Assembly (NCBI RefSeq): GCF_901709675.1
Contig: NC_051088.1
Coordinates: 16,978,193-17,042,192, forward strand
From: Syngnathus acus
Lineage: Eukaryota > Chordata > Actinopteri > Syngnathiformes > Syngnathidae
DNA length: 64,000 nt
Direction: 5' to 3'
Below, in pieces: positions 1 to 23,317 of this stretch. The notes below the pieces were generated by a model, which had not been told where the DNA came from, did no database searches, and saw only the letters and a list, made by a program, of their open reading frames with translations. The position numbers and the translations under genes were made by a program. Every line of letters starts with the position of its first letter. Position 1 is the stretch's first letter.

Positions 1-51
1 AAAGGTGAAGATTTACCGTCACGCTTCTGGGATGACCCAGGACACAAAACA

Positions 52-222
52 ATGGACGGATGCAAGGATGGATGGATGGACGCAAGGATGGATGGATGGA
101 CGCAAGGATGGATGGATGCAAGGATGGATGGATGATGGACGCAAGGATGGATGGACGGAACGATAAATGGATGGAATGATGGATGGATGGACGGACGGAC
201 GGATGGATGGATGGATGGATAT
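52..222. repeat. GGAT/GGAC minisatellite
   Basis: Degenerate tandem repeat built on ATGGATGG and ATGGACGCAAGG units. Open frames across it translate to low-complexity MDG/WMDG strings and are not genes. Similar tetranucleotide repeats are common in fish intergenic DNA. Confidence 0.9.
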
Positions 223-1474
223 TTTATCAGTATTTGGATATATTTGTTGGAAAAGCTTGCCTTCAACTCACCTTCACTCCATACTCCAAAGTCCCACTCA
301 ACTATGTTTAGCCAAGCTGCACCCTTCTGGCGTGTTAGCAGAGTGTGTGGTGTGTCAAGGTCCCGCATGAGGGCTACAATGATACAGTGTCTCCATCCAC
401 TTCCTTGTACTCTGATTGTTTAAACAGTATCCTGCGCTGGGGACGGGTCCCATGACAACTTGGTAAATATTTACCCGCAGGAGCTGCGCCGATTCCTTGA
501 GAAGCCCTCGTCCGCAGGCAGGTTGCCTCTGCAATGTTTTTTTTTCGACTTATTTTTTCATCTTTTAGTCTGCATGATTGTTTGGAGTGTTCTGTACTGT
601 CTTTCATGACAGAGTGTTTTTACTGATTGTGATTAGAATATTTGCAATGTCACGAATGTGAGCAATCATGGGTTCCTACACAGTTTCGGAATATTAAAGC
701 CACAAACAACTTCATAGTCCAGCGCCAATGTGCATGTGCATTTTTTTTTAAACAAATATCGTAATAATGCATAGTTCCATGCTATCTACAGATACGTGTG
801 ACTCAATTTACGGGTTTGTCCAGACACAAGCTGTGAGACGATACAAAAAAAAAGACTTAATTATCCATACGTGAAAGCTCATTTACATATCTGTCTTGCT
901 GCCTTATGCTGCCCCAAATGTCCAAAGCAGACACACCAGTAGCAGCACAGCGAGCAATCAATTAATCAACGACTATTTTAATGATCAAGTCATCGTTTGG
1001 AGAATTTTTTTTTTAAACTTAAAATTGTCCAAATTCTTTACTGCCAGCCTCTCAACAGTAATTCATGCAAATAGACATTTGAAAATATCTGCTTTTACGT
1101 TGGAAGACAATAACCGCGCCGGTAACTGAATTATCTTAAAAAAGGTCTCGTTTGATAGTTAAATTGTTGTTTAATTCATAAACGCTATACCATAATAAGG
1201 ACAGCATTTGCCAGGAGCTCTGACTTATGTCCTGTCAGCATCAAGTATTCCCGCTGGTGCAACTTGTCGGCCGGCCGGCCGCCCGCACGCAGGCCTTCGT
1301 AGGTGTGAACGGGTTGATGTGAGCCCATGTGTTCCTGAAACCCAAGTGGGTGAGAACAGAAAATCCTCTGATTTGTCAATATTTACTCAGCGCAATGCAT
1401 TAGCCTCGCTGCATTGTTCCCTGACATCAGATGTCTTTGTTGGCGGGCGGGACCGCACGTGTGCGAGGGTGCGT

Positions 1475-1609
<135 letters not shown>

Positions 1610-2071
1610 CGACCCTTACGTGTGCCTTACCACCACGTTGCCATTATTGTTGCAAACGCATGACGGCAGTTTGCCTCACAATAGCAACTAAGCCGCTCCT
1701 TTTCAAGTGGGTGGCACATGAAATGTTTAATATATGAGAACACACACTTGACTTGTTGTTTTAGCGTGCGTGTGTATTTGCTCTCCGAGTTGAGTAGAAG
1801 CCTTTTGTATGAACGTTGAAAAGTGTCTCTGTGTTCTTTTCATGCGAGCTGGATAATATTTGATCACTTGGCCCACTTAGAAACTTAAAATCGACTTGAC
1901 TGACATCACACTGTTGCCACTTATTTATTTAAAGGGACCATGCGGCCAGGATGGCCCCTTTGTGTATATTTTGATCAGCAAAATAAAAATAGCTTGCATG
2001 TTCTATTTTATAAATTAGTTTTGGAGAAACCAGTAAATCACTATTTTTATCACGCCTCTTTTTCCGATCCA

Positions 2072-2155
2072 GCGTTGTATCTGGCAACCTCCACACCACC
2101 CTGGAGATGCTGAGCAGCTGCGAGAAGGTCAGTGGATCTGCATCCCCTCAACGGG
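2072..2155 (+). other. Possible internal coding exon, unidentified
   Basis: A CAG acceptor after a pyrimidine-rich stretch is followed by an open segment starting VVSGNLHTTLEML. Good donors follow at GAGAAG/GTCAGT (2128/2129) and CGG/GTGAGA (2155/2156). I do not recognise the peptide and see no partner exon on the plus strand. It could be the end of a gene lying to the left of the window, or chance. Confidence 0.2.
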
Positions 2156-2524
2156 TGAGACCCATGTTCACAACACGCTCGTGACTCTGCAGTTGGCTTA
2201 TTTCAGACTTACGCTGGCTTGTAAATGTCATCGTCATAATCACAGCGCCTCATCAGGCAACCTTGCCGCTTGTAAATCCTGCGCAGTGTGTTCTGTCATC
2301 TGTCAACGCAGAGCTCCAACACCCTTTGTCTGCTTTATTTCATTTGACTGTCCAAGCAAAACAAGCAAGTTCCCTGAGGTGCTCCAACCACCCTACTTTG
2401 GCAACCATCTCTGGATGGCAGAGGTAGGGCGCCTCCTAGTGACGGAGCACAGAGTTGCTCCTCACTGGAGATTGCTGGATGGGGGCGGACATGTTGCATG
2501 TTCTGAGTGGTTTTAAATTGGAGA

Positions 2525-2705
2525 TTTTTGCACAGCTATAAGCCAGGGGTGGCTATTCTGAATGTTTTATAAGTCTCCCTGTTCCAACACCCCTGATTCA
2601 AATGCTCAGCAAGCAATGCCGGGTAAAGATCCGAATCATTTGAATGCGGTGTGTTGCAGCAGTGAGACACAAAACATCCGGCCCATGTGAGTTTCAAAAT
2701 CTGAG
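2525..2705. repeat. MITE-like imperfect hairpin
   Basis: The segment around CCAACACCCCTGATTCAAAT is followed by a roughly inverted partner around ATTTGAATGCGGTGTGTTG, about 50 bases apart. This CCAACA..CTGATTCAAAT / ATTTGAAT..GTGTTG arrangement is typical of short palindromic DNA-transposon derivatives in teleosts. Family name not assigned. Confidence 0.5.
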
Positions 2706-2877
2706 CCCTGATTGGTCCGTTAGCTGAGCACATGTGATGGCGTTTACAGCAAAATATGGCAAAATGCCTTTTTGATACCATTTGATTTTTTAAAGGGCAT
2801 CTTCAAAATACCTTTTCTTATTTTGCTTTTTTTTTTCCCCAGGAGAAGAAAACCCAACTGAGATATTTTGTTCACAA

Positions 2878-2883
2878 TTTATT
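2878..2883 (-). other. Candidate poly(A) signal for lima1
   Basis: TTTATT on the plus strand is AATAAA on the minus strand, about 500 bases beyond the lima1 stop codon. The 3' untranslated region would cover roughly 2.86-3.38 kb. No transcript evidence is available. Confidence 0.4.
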
Positions 2884-3382
2884 TAAATAGGTCACGGCCT
2901 TAGAAACAGTACATCAGAACCAGATTATCCAGTTTTGGTTTCTAATTTTCCAGGATAAACATTGCAAATGGCAGTAGTGTTTTTAAAACACCAAACATTT
3001 TTTTTCCTTAAATAGTAACCGATTGAAGGGTTTGTTTTGTTTATTACAGGTTTCGCCGTTATTGTGAATTTGAAAGAAGAGGCAGTGAGCAACAGTGGCA
3101 TAACACGGCATTGGCATTTCAAAATGGCATTGATTGGTATTGCAGTGGCATTCAAATTCAAAACGGTAAGGTGAAATACATTTGAGTCTTTCGGCCTTTA
3201 CCTCTAATAATGTTTAATTGAGACGAAGCTTTAAATAGGTTTCACTTAAAAAAAGGTGAGAGGAAGAAAACAATTGGAATGGCTTTGAATGTAGAAAAGA
3301 GGCACAGTTCAAGAATTTGGTCGCGTTCAACCTGAAACTAGCGGTAACTCGGCAAGCGGACGAAGAAGTCACTGGACTCGAT

Positions 3383-14447
<11,065 letters not shown>

Positions 14448-15222
14448 CTGCAGAGAGGAATATCATGTTATTAGACACGAGGGACACGAAAGCTTGCCTC
14501 TAACTGGTCCAATCTACTCAGGAATGAGCACAAGAATCTCTATCTGAATTTTTGGGGGTGAAGAGAAGTTCTGTGACCTGGGAAACAGTTTCTGTTTCTC
14601 CAACTGTCAGCCAGGTAAAAAAAACTTCCCTCTAATCGTCGGAAAGCAAGGAAGGTAAAAGTTGTCATGAAAAAAATAAGAAAAGATCTCATAAAAGAAA
14701 ACAACACAATAAATTGACAAAGCTATGAGTTTTTCCCTGACACGGACTCCTGAGCCACATCAAGTCTCCAGATGTGATGACTCACCCTTTTTTAGACACA
14801 CAATGAGCGATACGCGTTGCCTTCTACAGGATACGTGGGGAGAGTTCTAACAATGAAGCTCATAAAGACGGACTGGGTGAGGCTCGAGACATTTTAAACA
14901 CAACTTAAGGGCGAGCAACTTTGTCAGAGGGGGAGGGTATGGGCTTGGACAAAAAGTCAGCAGAGACAGGAAACTTCACAAAAAGACAAAGAGCAGTTCA
15001 GACAAGAGTGTGCTGGATGTAAGTAGGAACGGAAAAAAAAAAAGACTTTTAGCTGTAGAAGAAGTCAAAACCTGCGAGGGGCTGGAAACCCGGCGCTCCG
15101 CTGGTGTGATCGGGCGTCGGCCGGCCGGTGAGAAATGCCACAAGGCAGGCGCTCCAGATGTGAGAGCACGGAGGAGAAGTGATCAGCACCTATCCCACCC
15201 CCTACGCCCCACAAGAGAAGCC

Positions 15223-15247
15223 GAGAGAGAGAGAGAGAGAGAGAGGA
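15223..15247. repeat. Short (GA)n tract
   Basis: About 25 bases of GA dinucleotide inside a purine-rich stretch (15220-15370) in the 5' lima1 intron. No other feature is seen there. Confidence 0.8.
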
Positions 15248-17005
15248 GGAAGGAAACCAGGAGAGAGGGAGGGACGTGAGGGGGCGGGGAGGATGAGAAA
15301 ATCAGAAACAGAGGTGGTCAGTGAGGGCAAAGAGGGAAAATAAGTCCAGGAAATGAGGGAGGGGGGTGCTAGAAAGCTCCATGGTGGCAAACAAAACACA
15401 AACTTAACCTGCATTCTTCGAGGATTGTTGCCATCATCTTGTGTTTCTTGCCTCTTTGCACCTTCTATCTATCAATAGCCAAACTGGAATTCCAAAGTGG
15501 CGCACCTACCATTTTTTTCTCGTCTGCATGGCCCTCTTCTTCTGCCATCTGGTACCTGATGAACAAGTCAGTGGTCAGTACAAGTTGGGTTCAAGAAAGG
15601 AGACTTTGCTTTTTGTTACGCTTCTACATGTGGGTGCGGGGTGCCATGTTTATTTTGGGCAACTGACCCGCAAATCTTTATAGCCACAAGTGGCGGCCAT
15701 CTTTGTGAAATTTTCTAAAAATTTAATTCCAACCAGAATTGCTATTTTGACCATTTTCCATTGATTATATGTAATTCTATTTCATCTTATTCCACAAACG
15801 CAATATTAATCAGAATACCGTGTTTTGACTAGTGCTGGCTTGGATTCTTTCAAAAAATAGTTTTTCAGTTTCGTTCCCCTTTAAGCTGAATTTTCAGGCC
15901 TCTGAACTTCAGTGTGATGGCCTTTTCTAAACAAAACGTTTATGGAAATAGGCTGCAAATGTTTACAGATGGAATCTACAAGTCAGGGAACGTCAGTTGA
16001 GTACAACTGGAGGAACTCGTCAGGGCTGATCAAGTGATAATCGAAGTGCACAGAAATTATTTCAGTGTAGTGCGACAGAAGGACAGATGGAATGTTGGAC
16101 TTAGAGAAGCGTTAGGTGATGTTGCTATTTTTGCCAGTTCCTTTGCAGGGACACCAATGGAGCCGAGGAGGCCATTGGCATTACCATTACTTTCAATTTT
16201 TCTGGATGTGGAATCAAATGAGTTGAAGACTGAAATTCAATTGATGCAGCACCATCGTTTAAATGGTTTTCTCCTTAGCACTTGCACATTGCTGGTGATG
16301 ACAGTTATTACTACAGTATTTTAGAAAAACCTCTCCTTTAAAAGAGTCAATATTTGCTTTTTGGTCAGGCATTAATAGATAAGAAAATCAGGACACGGTC
16401 ACGGAGATGGAAAGGCATGCTCTTTACTTTGTCCAAACAGAACAAAAATGACATTTAAAATTGACAACGTAATAACTGTCAAATTGAGCCACAACTTTTT
16501 GATTATTGTTTATAGACCTTGTCCTGATTTCATCTACTGATTTCAGGCTCTCAACTATAAACATCCATAGTCCTCAGTGAAAGCAGACTGATTGTTTATG
16601 TGGTGAAAGCAAATTAGACATTTAAAAACATCTGCTCTGAAAAACAATTATTAACAATTTTTCCGATTTTCTGACCATTTTTATGGAACAAATTAGTGAC
16701 TGAATTACCATCAATTTATGGTGTCAATTAAAATGAATACATTTGATTTGAGGATTTGAGGTGATTCTTTTCAGTGTTAAGATTCAGTTTACAAACAAAT
16801 CAGCACATGCAATATTGGGATTTTTGCTGTCATTTCCAAATCACTATTTCTTTAACTCTGAGTAAGAATGGGATTTTTCCTTCAGTGTGAAACTGGCTTT
16901 TTGCCTAAAAGTGGAACACCAAACTACGCGCATGACGTTAAGACACACAAAGTCATTTCCTGTTCTTCTTTATAAGATTAAATACATAATATTGTGATGA
17001 CATAC

Positions 17006-17125
17006 CTGCAAAAATCTGCACTGACGTCCAAGCTGCACACTTCGACCACTTGAGCGTTTCCTTCTGCTTTTCCCACTCAGATGCTTTTGAGTGGACAAGG
17101 TCACCGGAGGGCTCTACCCAGAAGT
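17006..17125 (-). other. lima1: Probable 5' noncoding exon and promoter of lima1
   Basis: On the minus strand a segment ends GATTTTTGCAG followed by the strong donor GTATGT (17005-17000). It would join exon 14447-14118. In the frame of that exon the segment contains a TAG and no ATG, so it looks untranslated, consistent with use of the EPLIN-alpha start at 14252. An inverted CCAAT box (ATTGG read on the minus strand) lies just upstream near 17137. The transcription start is a guess. Confidence 0.45.
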
Positions 17126-19104
17126 CCTCTCAGCCAATCAGAGGGCAGCATTCATCTCCACCTGGCAGCGAAGAGATCTTCGATGTGGGATGGCCAGCTG
17201 AAAATAAGGTGGACATTCGTGTGGGAAGCAGGGTGGTACTAGGGGGTGGGGGATCCCAGGCTAATTTACTGGAAACCGAGCTATCACGGTCAACAGCTCC
17301 TTCCAGGATGTGACTCACTCATGAACTGCACGGGGGTCGCAAGGAAGGGAGGAAATGGATTGGTGCCTTTATTTGGGCTCAGGCACCAAGAGCGGCTTGA
17401 AATTGCTTCATCATTGTTATTCTGGACAATTAAGATCAAGACTTTCCATGCTCAAAATGTTTGGGAATTATTCTTACAATATAGAGTCTATCCTAACTAT
17501 AAAATGAATTAATAGAAAATAAAAGTCTGGATTCTTTTAAAACTAAAAAAAATATATATCAAATTTCTCTTCAGAAATACTAGTATTTTCATAATATTCA
17601 ATTTTTTCCTTATTGAGGTGATGTTAGGCCTTTTTCTTTGTGAAATACTTACGTACATGGGCATGTAACATGAGGAGCCAGCTGAAAGGTTACTTGAGGA
17701 GCGACTCACTCACTCAGTCTACTGACGTCATCCAATTTGAACTCTAAATTGTTGACTCAGTAGACGAACGCATCCGCTCACGACAACCAACAAATCAATT
17801 CCATCTATCTATTATTCTATCTCTCTAGCTATCAATTAATCATTCTGTTTGTAATTAAATATTTTGTAATCAACTTATTATCACTTGAAAATTCTAGAAA
17901 TGTGTTGATCTGTTAGTTTTTTTTTTCTTTAACAAATTGGTTCACGTGAACAAATTCAAAACGCAGAAGATTGTATCAAGTATCTAGCATCAATTTATTA
18001 CTCAAAGCAATGACTTGATTCCCCTGAACTAATATGTATATTTGAAATGCGATTGGTTAAAGAAACAGTCAGAAACACTAGGTAGATGAAATTGATGAAG
18101 GCTGAAATCTGATTGGACTGCACACCCTATTTTATATTTTTGTTGACAGCAGGACTCAAACTATACCTTCCAGTTCCAAAAGCCCCGAGTCCTTGCAAAT
18201 GAGTCATTTGGGAGCGATGATATAACGCAGCCAACCTTTGCGAAATATTGTGATATGCGTGCAACAGTATGTGTTGAGTCATTGATTACAAGAAACGTCA
18301 AGTGATTTCACAGGCAGTCAACACTCAATGGGAAAAAGTTGGCAGTGCCTTAGTCTTAGTGCGTTGTCTTTTGCTGTTGCAATGTTCAGCTCAATCAATG
18401 ATCACTTTAAGCAAAAGTAAAAAAAAAAGTACAGGTTCTGAATTGCACAGTACAGAATTATTCTTATTGCTGCGTGCGCGCGTGTGTGTGCGTGTGTGTG
18501 TGTATGTATTGCTGGGTGTGTTTTTACACTTTTGCTACAAGTCATTGTTATTTTGTTTTATTGTTTGTTTGTTTGTTTGTTTTTTCTACAAGTCATTGTT
18601 GTCTCATTAACAGCATCATGCCTCTTTAACTATCAGTAAAGCGTTTGTCTTGAAAATCAAGTGCAGTAATATAAAATGTCCACCAGATGGCAAAACGCGC
18701 CTTCTCTTTTGAAGACTGCTCCTTTGTGACGTTAGCGCACCTCTACCAAAGGTTTAAAAGACGACAAACAAAACAAGAAAACAAAATACTTCAATTATCA
18801 GTAGAGGTTAAAGAGTACTGATGTACAATTGTAAATGTTTTAATCAGTTTTTCAGTTATAAACTTTAATTGAGCATTTATTTTGCCTGACGATTTGTTTT
18901 ACTTTTACTACTTACATTAAAAATAAGTATCTGAATTTAGTACTCCTTACTTTTCTCAAATAATCTTGTGTCGACGTGTTTTACAAGGCAGAAAAAACAG
19001 CAGCAACATGAACGGACATCAACCAGGTAGCTTAGGATTCATTTCCTTAATTCTTATTTCACAAACACAATATTAATCAGATTACTATATTTACAATTTT
19101 GTGC

Positions 19105-19126
19105 GGGGGGGGGGGGGGGGGGGGGG
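19105..19126. repeat. Poly(G)22
   Basis: Run of 22 G in the lima1-mical1 intergenic region, which is otherwise AT-rich (18.8-19.4 kb) with no gene seen. Confidence 0.9.
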
Positions 19127-19516
19127 CATATTGCAAAGAACATTTTTTGCCCTGATTTCCACTTTTCAACATTCAAACTTTCATTTATGTTGTTGAATGC
19201 GTAGTTACCGTTTAGCAGTATTTGTTTTGTACTTATACATAGAGTGGTGGTGAAATAAAATACATAATACATAGGAAGTAAAATAAATAATACAAAGTAA
19301 ATAAAAAACAATAAAAATTGTCAGAATATTTATTAATTATTATCATTTATAAAACGGTTTTAGTTGGTTTAATTATTTTTATTTTTCATTATTATTATTT
19401 CTATTATTTAAAAAATGATTTTTTTTCTTTAGCCGTTTTTTGGAACAAGTAGCGTGAACAAACGATTCAAGTCAGGGTTTTAACGCTCATGAGCACATCA
19501 TCACGCGGCGATCGTG

Positions 19517-19803
19517 TGACGTCAACTTATCTTTAGTATCTTTGAACGCACTAGGGTGCGCACCTCCCACAAACTCCCCGGAAGTGATCAATAGGCGACG
19601 CGCATAAACGCGAGTTGCTGCGAGAGCCGACCACGCAGGTGAGCTCCTCTCGTATTTTCGTCACTTGTCAGCAAAGAGAAAGCAACTCGCACGCAAATGC
19701 AAAACAAACAAAGCATGTACGGGTCCAGCAGGATTTAGTTGCACGGACACAGAAGCGCTTTTTCTTTTCTCCAGCTTTCCGTGAGCAGCCACGCGAGAAG
19801 GAA
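19517..19803 (+). promoter_or_regulatory. CpG-rich promoter-like patch with two candidate 5' exons
   Basis: A palindromic CRE (TGACGTCA, 19517-19524) and an ETS-type site (CCGGAAGTG, near 19578) precede two plus-strand donors: CACGCAG/GTGAGC (exon end 19638) and AAGGAA/GTAAGT (exon end 19803). The patch is GC-rich against AT-rich surroundings. It could supply an alternative untranslated first exon for mical1, whose coding start is 3.5 kb downstream. A bidirectional or lima1 beta promoter is also possible. No coding sequence is convincing here. Confidence 0.35.
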
Positions 19804-20140
19804 GTAAGTTGATGCGCTTATTATAATGTTTTGCGGCCCATTTGTGGATGTGTCGCTACTTTATCGTTTGCTTCACCACCCTTGCTATGTCATCCGCGTT
19901 GGGTGACCTAATTAAGTAAGCGTTGTGGTGTCAAGTGAGGTTTCCTGTCGTGTTGTTCGATTAAGTCCTCAAATGAATGACTTGATTGGAACTTTTAAAA
20001 GAGGTTACTTGAATCCAGTAACAAGAGCTCCGCGTTGCTTTGTATTATGGATGTCTGTAAAGTATTGTTGTCAAACTCCAGATTTCAGATTAAGCCCGGC
20101 ACAGCTCTTTTGCCTAAGCGCATCTTAATGTTCTTAGTGA

Positions 20141-20162
20141 CCCCCCCCCCCCCCCCCCCCCC
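20141..20162. repeat. Poly(C)22
   Basis: Run of 22 C, about 1 kb from a poly(G) run of the same length on the same strand. The rest of 20.2-23.2 kb shows no gene. Confidence 0.9.
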
Positions 20163-20969
20163 GCAAATTCATTTTAGGAAAAGAAAGTGTGCACCAAAAT
20201 AGGCATATTTTCTTGACTTGGTACAGATCTTACAAATCTTTTTTGTTATCCAGCCTTTGAACATAAGGTGTACGAAGTCATTTTCATAACAAGCAATTAA
20301 TACCGGTAAATGTACTTCTAAAACATATTTTTTTTAATTCTACAGTTTATTTATGCTTCCTTGCTTTTATATGTGTAAATGTCTCTCCCATGCTGAATAA
20401 GCCATGTTGAAAATCCTAACTTCAAAAAGTTATTACAAGATTTCAAGCACAATAGTAAAGGCATTTATTTGTAATCGCATTAAAGCCATACAACAATTCC
20501 GACATGTTCACAAATGTATACAATGCTCAGAAATATCACCTGCTTGCTGTTGTGTGCAAATGCATTCTAGCTCAAAGATGCTTTTGCTGTATTGCAACAA
20601 TTTATTGTGGCTCCCTCCAGTGCCGTTAACGGAAAAGACGGCCTGCGCGACATTCAGTGCAAAGATTGCTTGTAAAAGAAGTACACAGAAAAAATTGCGT
20701 TCTGCTGCCAAACAGGTCATCAGACCACTGTGCGTTGCTTGTGCAGGAACAACACATTGTGTTTATTGTAAGCTACGAAGATGACACCTCTGTCAATCCA
20801 ACAAGCAACCGTGGAAATCTGTTGTGGCCTGATAAGACTCAAGAGGCCTATTTGATGGCACGCTTAACTACAATTTGCTGTGTAACGGCCCCAACTTCCA
20901 CATTTTTTGCACCTATGCAATGACTTTGCCCAATAAAGAGGGATGAAGCAACTGTAGCACATTTGGTGC

Positions 20970-21065
20970 ACAGTCCAGTGTGAATGCTTGCTTGTCTATG
21001 TGTGCCCTGCAATTGGCTGGAGACCAATCCAGGGTATGGATTTGGTTATTTCCTCCCCACTGAAG
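20970..21065. repeat. Fragment of a common teleost interspersed repeat
   Basis: Contains TGTGCCCTGCAATTGGCTGG and AGACCAATCCAGGGT, which resemble the core of a repeat scattered widely in teleost genomes. Only a fragment is seen and the family is not assigned. Confidence 0.45.
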
Positions 21066-23198
21066 ACCCAGGTACCAAACACACAGTCCACTGTTGGTTT
21101 AAAAAAAAAAAAAAAAGAAAGAGTACAGGAGGTTGAAGAGCCTTGCCTGTCTTTCTCCCTTGGTAATAAGCCTCATACTGGGCTGCAGCCAGCAGACGTC
21201 ATGGCAAAGTGGGTCAAAGCAACAACTTTTAGGAATAACTGCATGACTTCTCATACTCGTAGTACACAAGCAGTCAAAATGCTGCTATAGAAGGGTTTAT
21301 TCATCATTTGCAACTATATTTGGAAACATCACTTTGCATGGGGATGTGATCTTTGTATTTTTAGCGTGGAACTAAAAAGAGGATGTTTGTATATTCCTGA
21401 GGAGTTAGAAATAGATGAAAAAGCATGTGGTGATCATTTAGAAGTATTTCTAGCTTTCGGCAGGCTTTTAAATAAAACAGCCGTCTTCCCACTTTAATTA
21501 ATAGAGATAGGGCAAAGGTGGCTAGCATTTAGTTTTGTACAATGTGGGAACTGGTTTACTGTTCCAGACAGTCCAAAGTGCTTTGCAGCAAGGAAACCAC
21601 GTGCATGTTTATGGGGACCTGTATGTTGAATCACAGATAGGGACAGATTGGGAAGGCGCCATAAAGGGAAACTGTGCCCTTGCCAGCATTCATGAAGGGA
21701 AGGGTTGCAGAGCGTTTTTTTTTTTTTTCTCTAAGAGTAGGTACACGAGGCAGACATTTGACAATCACAGATTCAATCAAATTAATATCACAAGGGCAAT
21801 GAAATAGAGAAGCACCAAAGTCCTGTTCTGTAATCTTGTTTGATAAGATGAACCAGATGTACTTTATGGATATCCAAATTTAACACAGCTAGGGTCAGAT
21901 GTTGTATACCACACTTGTCCTCTTTTTGTAACCACCACCTTATTTTGTCAACTAAATTTAACAATAGTTGAACTAACTTGGTTTCCTTAACTTCTGTTTT
22001 AAAAACTTGTAAATTGGTGCATAAAATATTAAGTCTATAGTTAAAGAACATCTTGCTAGTTTCATTTTAAATCTATTGTTGTGGTCCTTCGAGCCAAATA
22101 GTTCAAAAATTTGAGGAAGACAAAAAATGAAGACATCACTGCACAACCCAATCGTTTTAAAGCTAAAAAAAATCTCATTTTCCCATTTATATTTAATTAA
22201 AAGGACAGTTTTGTTGTATAAACTACTAAAAATTCCAATTGAACTTTTATCTAAAGCATGTATTCAAATGAAAACACTCTAATTTTACTCAAGTGCTTTA
22301 AATTTCTGTGGTAACAGTTCTAACAGCCCTCTGAGGGAAACTGTAACTACAATAAGCAATTTGATACCTCTGTCCGAGCTGACTTAGGGGCGAGAAGCAT
22401 GGCACACCCTGGAATGGTCCTCATCCAATCACAAGTGTGCACAATTCAAACTGAAATCAATAAGCTTCAGCACATAACAGCTGGCTGGATTATTTGACTG
22501 CTTGTTGTGTTCCTGTAATGTCATAAAACACGGCAATGCAGCAGCGTAAATGTTCATTCAGCCTTCATGCAGTGTAATTGTGCCAATCGGGTGCAGGTGG
22601 AAGCCAGCGGGAGCAGCAGAGTTGAGGTTACAGTACCTTCCGGAACCGTTGCCATGGTTACTTGGCAGCAATATCACTTCATAACACGTACGGCAGGTTC
22701 GGCGTAGTGCAGATCAAGCCACTGACACGTCTCATTGTTTGACTGCAATATTTACTGTTACGATTAGCATGTGCTGCAAATAAACCACCTTAAGACAACA
22801 ATGTGAAGGAAGGCATTGTTCCAAATCTGACTTTTTGCTCGTTGATTTCCACTTACAGTAATATTGCAACTTTATCTGATTTGTGTGGCACTAATTCCAT
22901 GCTTGTACCACTAGGACTATGTTTTGTTAATTTCTCAATATATTAAGAGTAATGTAGAAAAATCCATGATAATATGGAAACACACGTCGAGACTGAAACA
23001 AACAACAACTTGTCACCTGAGGCTATACGCAAGCATCACTCTAAAACACCGTCGTGAAGTTCCCAAAACAACAACGTGGAGGAAGTTGTTAATGAGTCAG
23101 CCAACGGGCGCGCTGTTTAATCATCAGGCCTATCATTAGGAGCGCCGGGTGAATGGGGGACTTCCCATCACGCAGAAGCTGGGAAGACTTATGGAGCC

Positions 23199-23253
23199 TA
23201 TAAAAACCAAGCAGCGACCAGCAACTAGGTCTTTTGATCATTAACGTCTGAAG
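23199..23253 (+). promoter_or_regulatory. mical1: TATA promoter and 5' untranslated exon of mical1
   Basis: TATAAAAA at 23199-23206 is followed about 25-30 bases later by a short untranslated exon ending TCTGAAG at 23253, with donor GTAGGA. A 44-base intron ends at CAG (23297). The next exon carries the start codon at 23318 in a strong Kozak context (CCACCATGG). Confidence 0.65.
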
Positions 23254-23317
23254 GTAGGAAGGAAGTCATCTAAGCTAAAGTTGAATCTCTTTTTCAGAGT
23301 GGCGGCTCTCGTCCACC

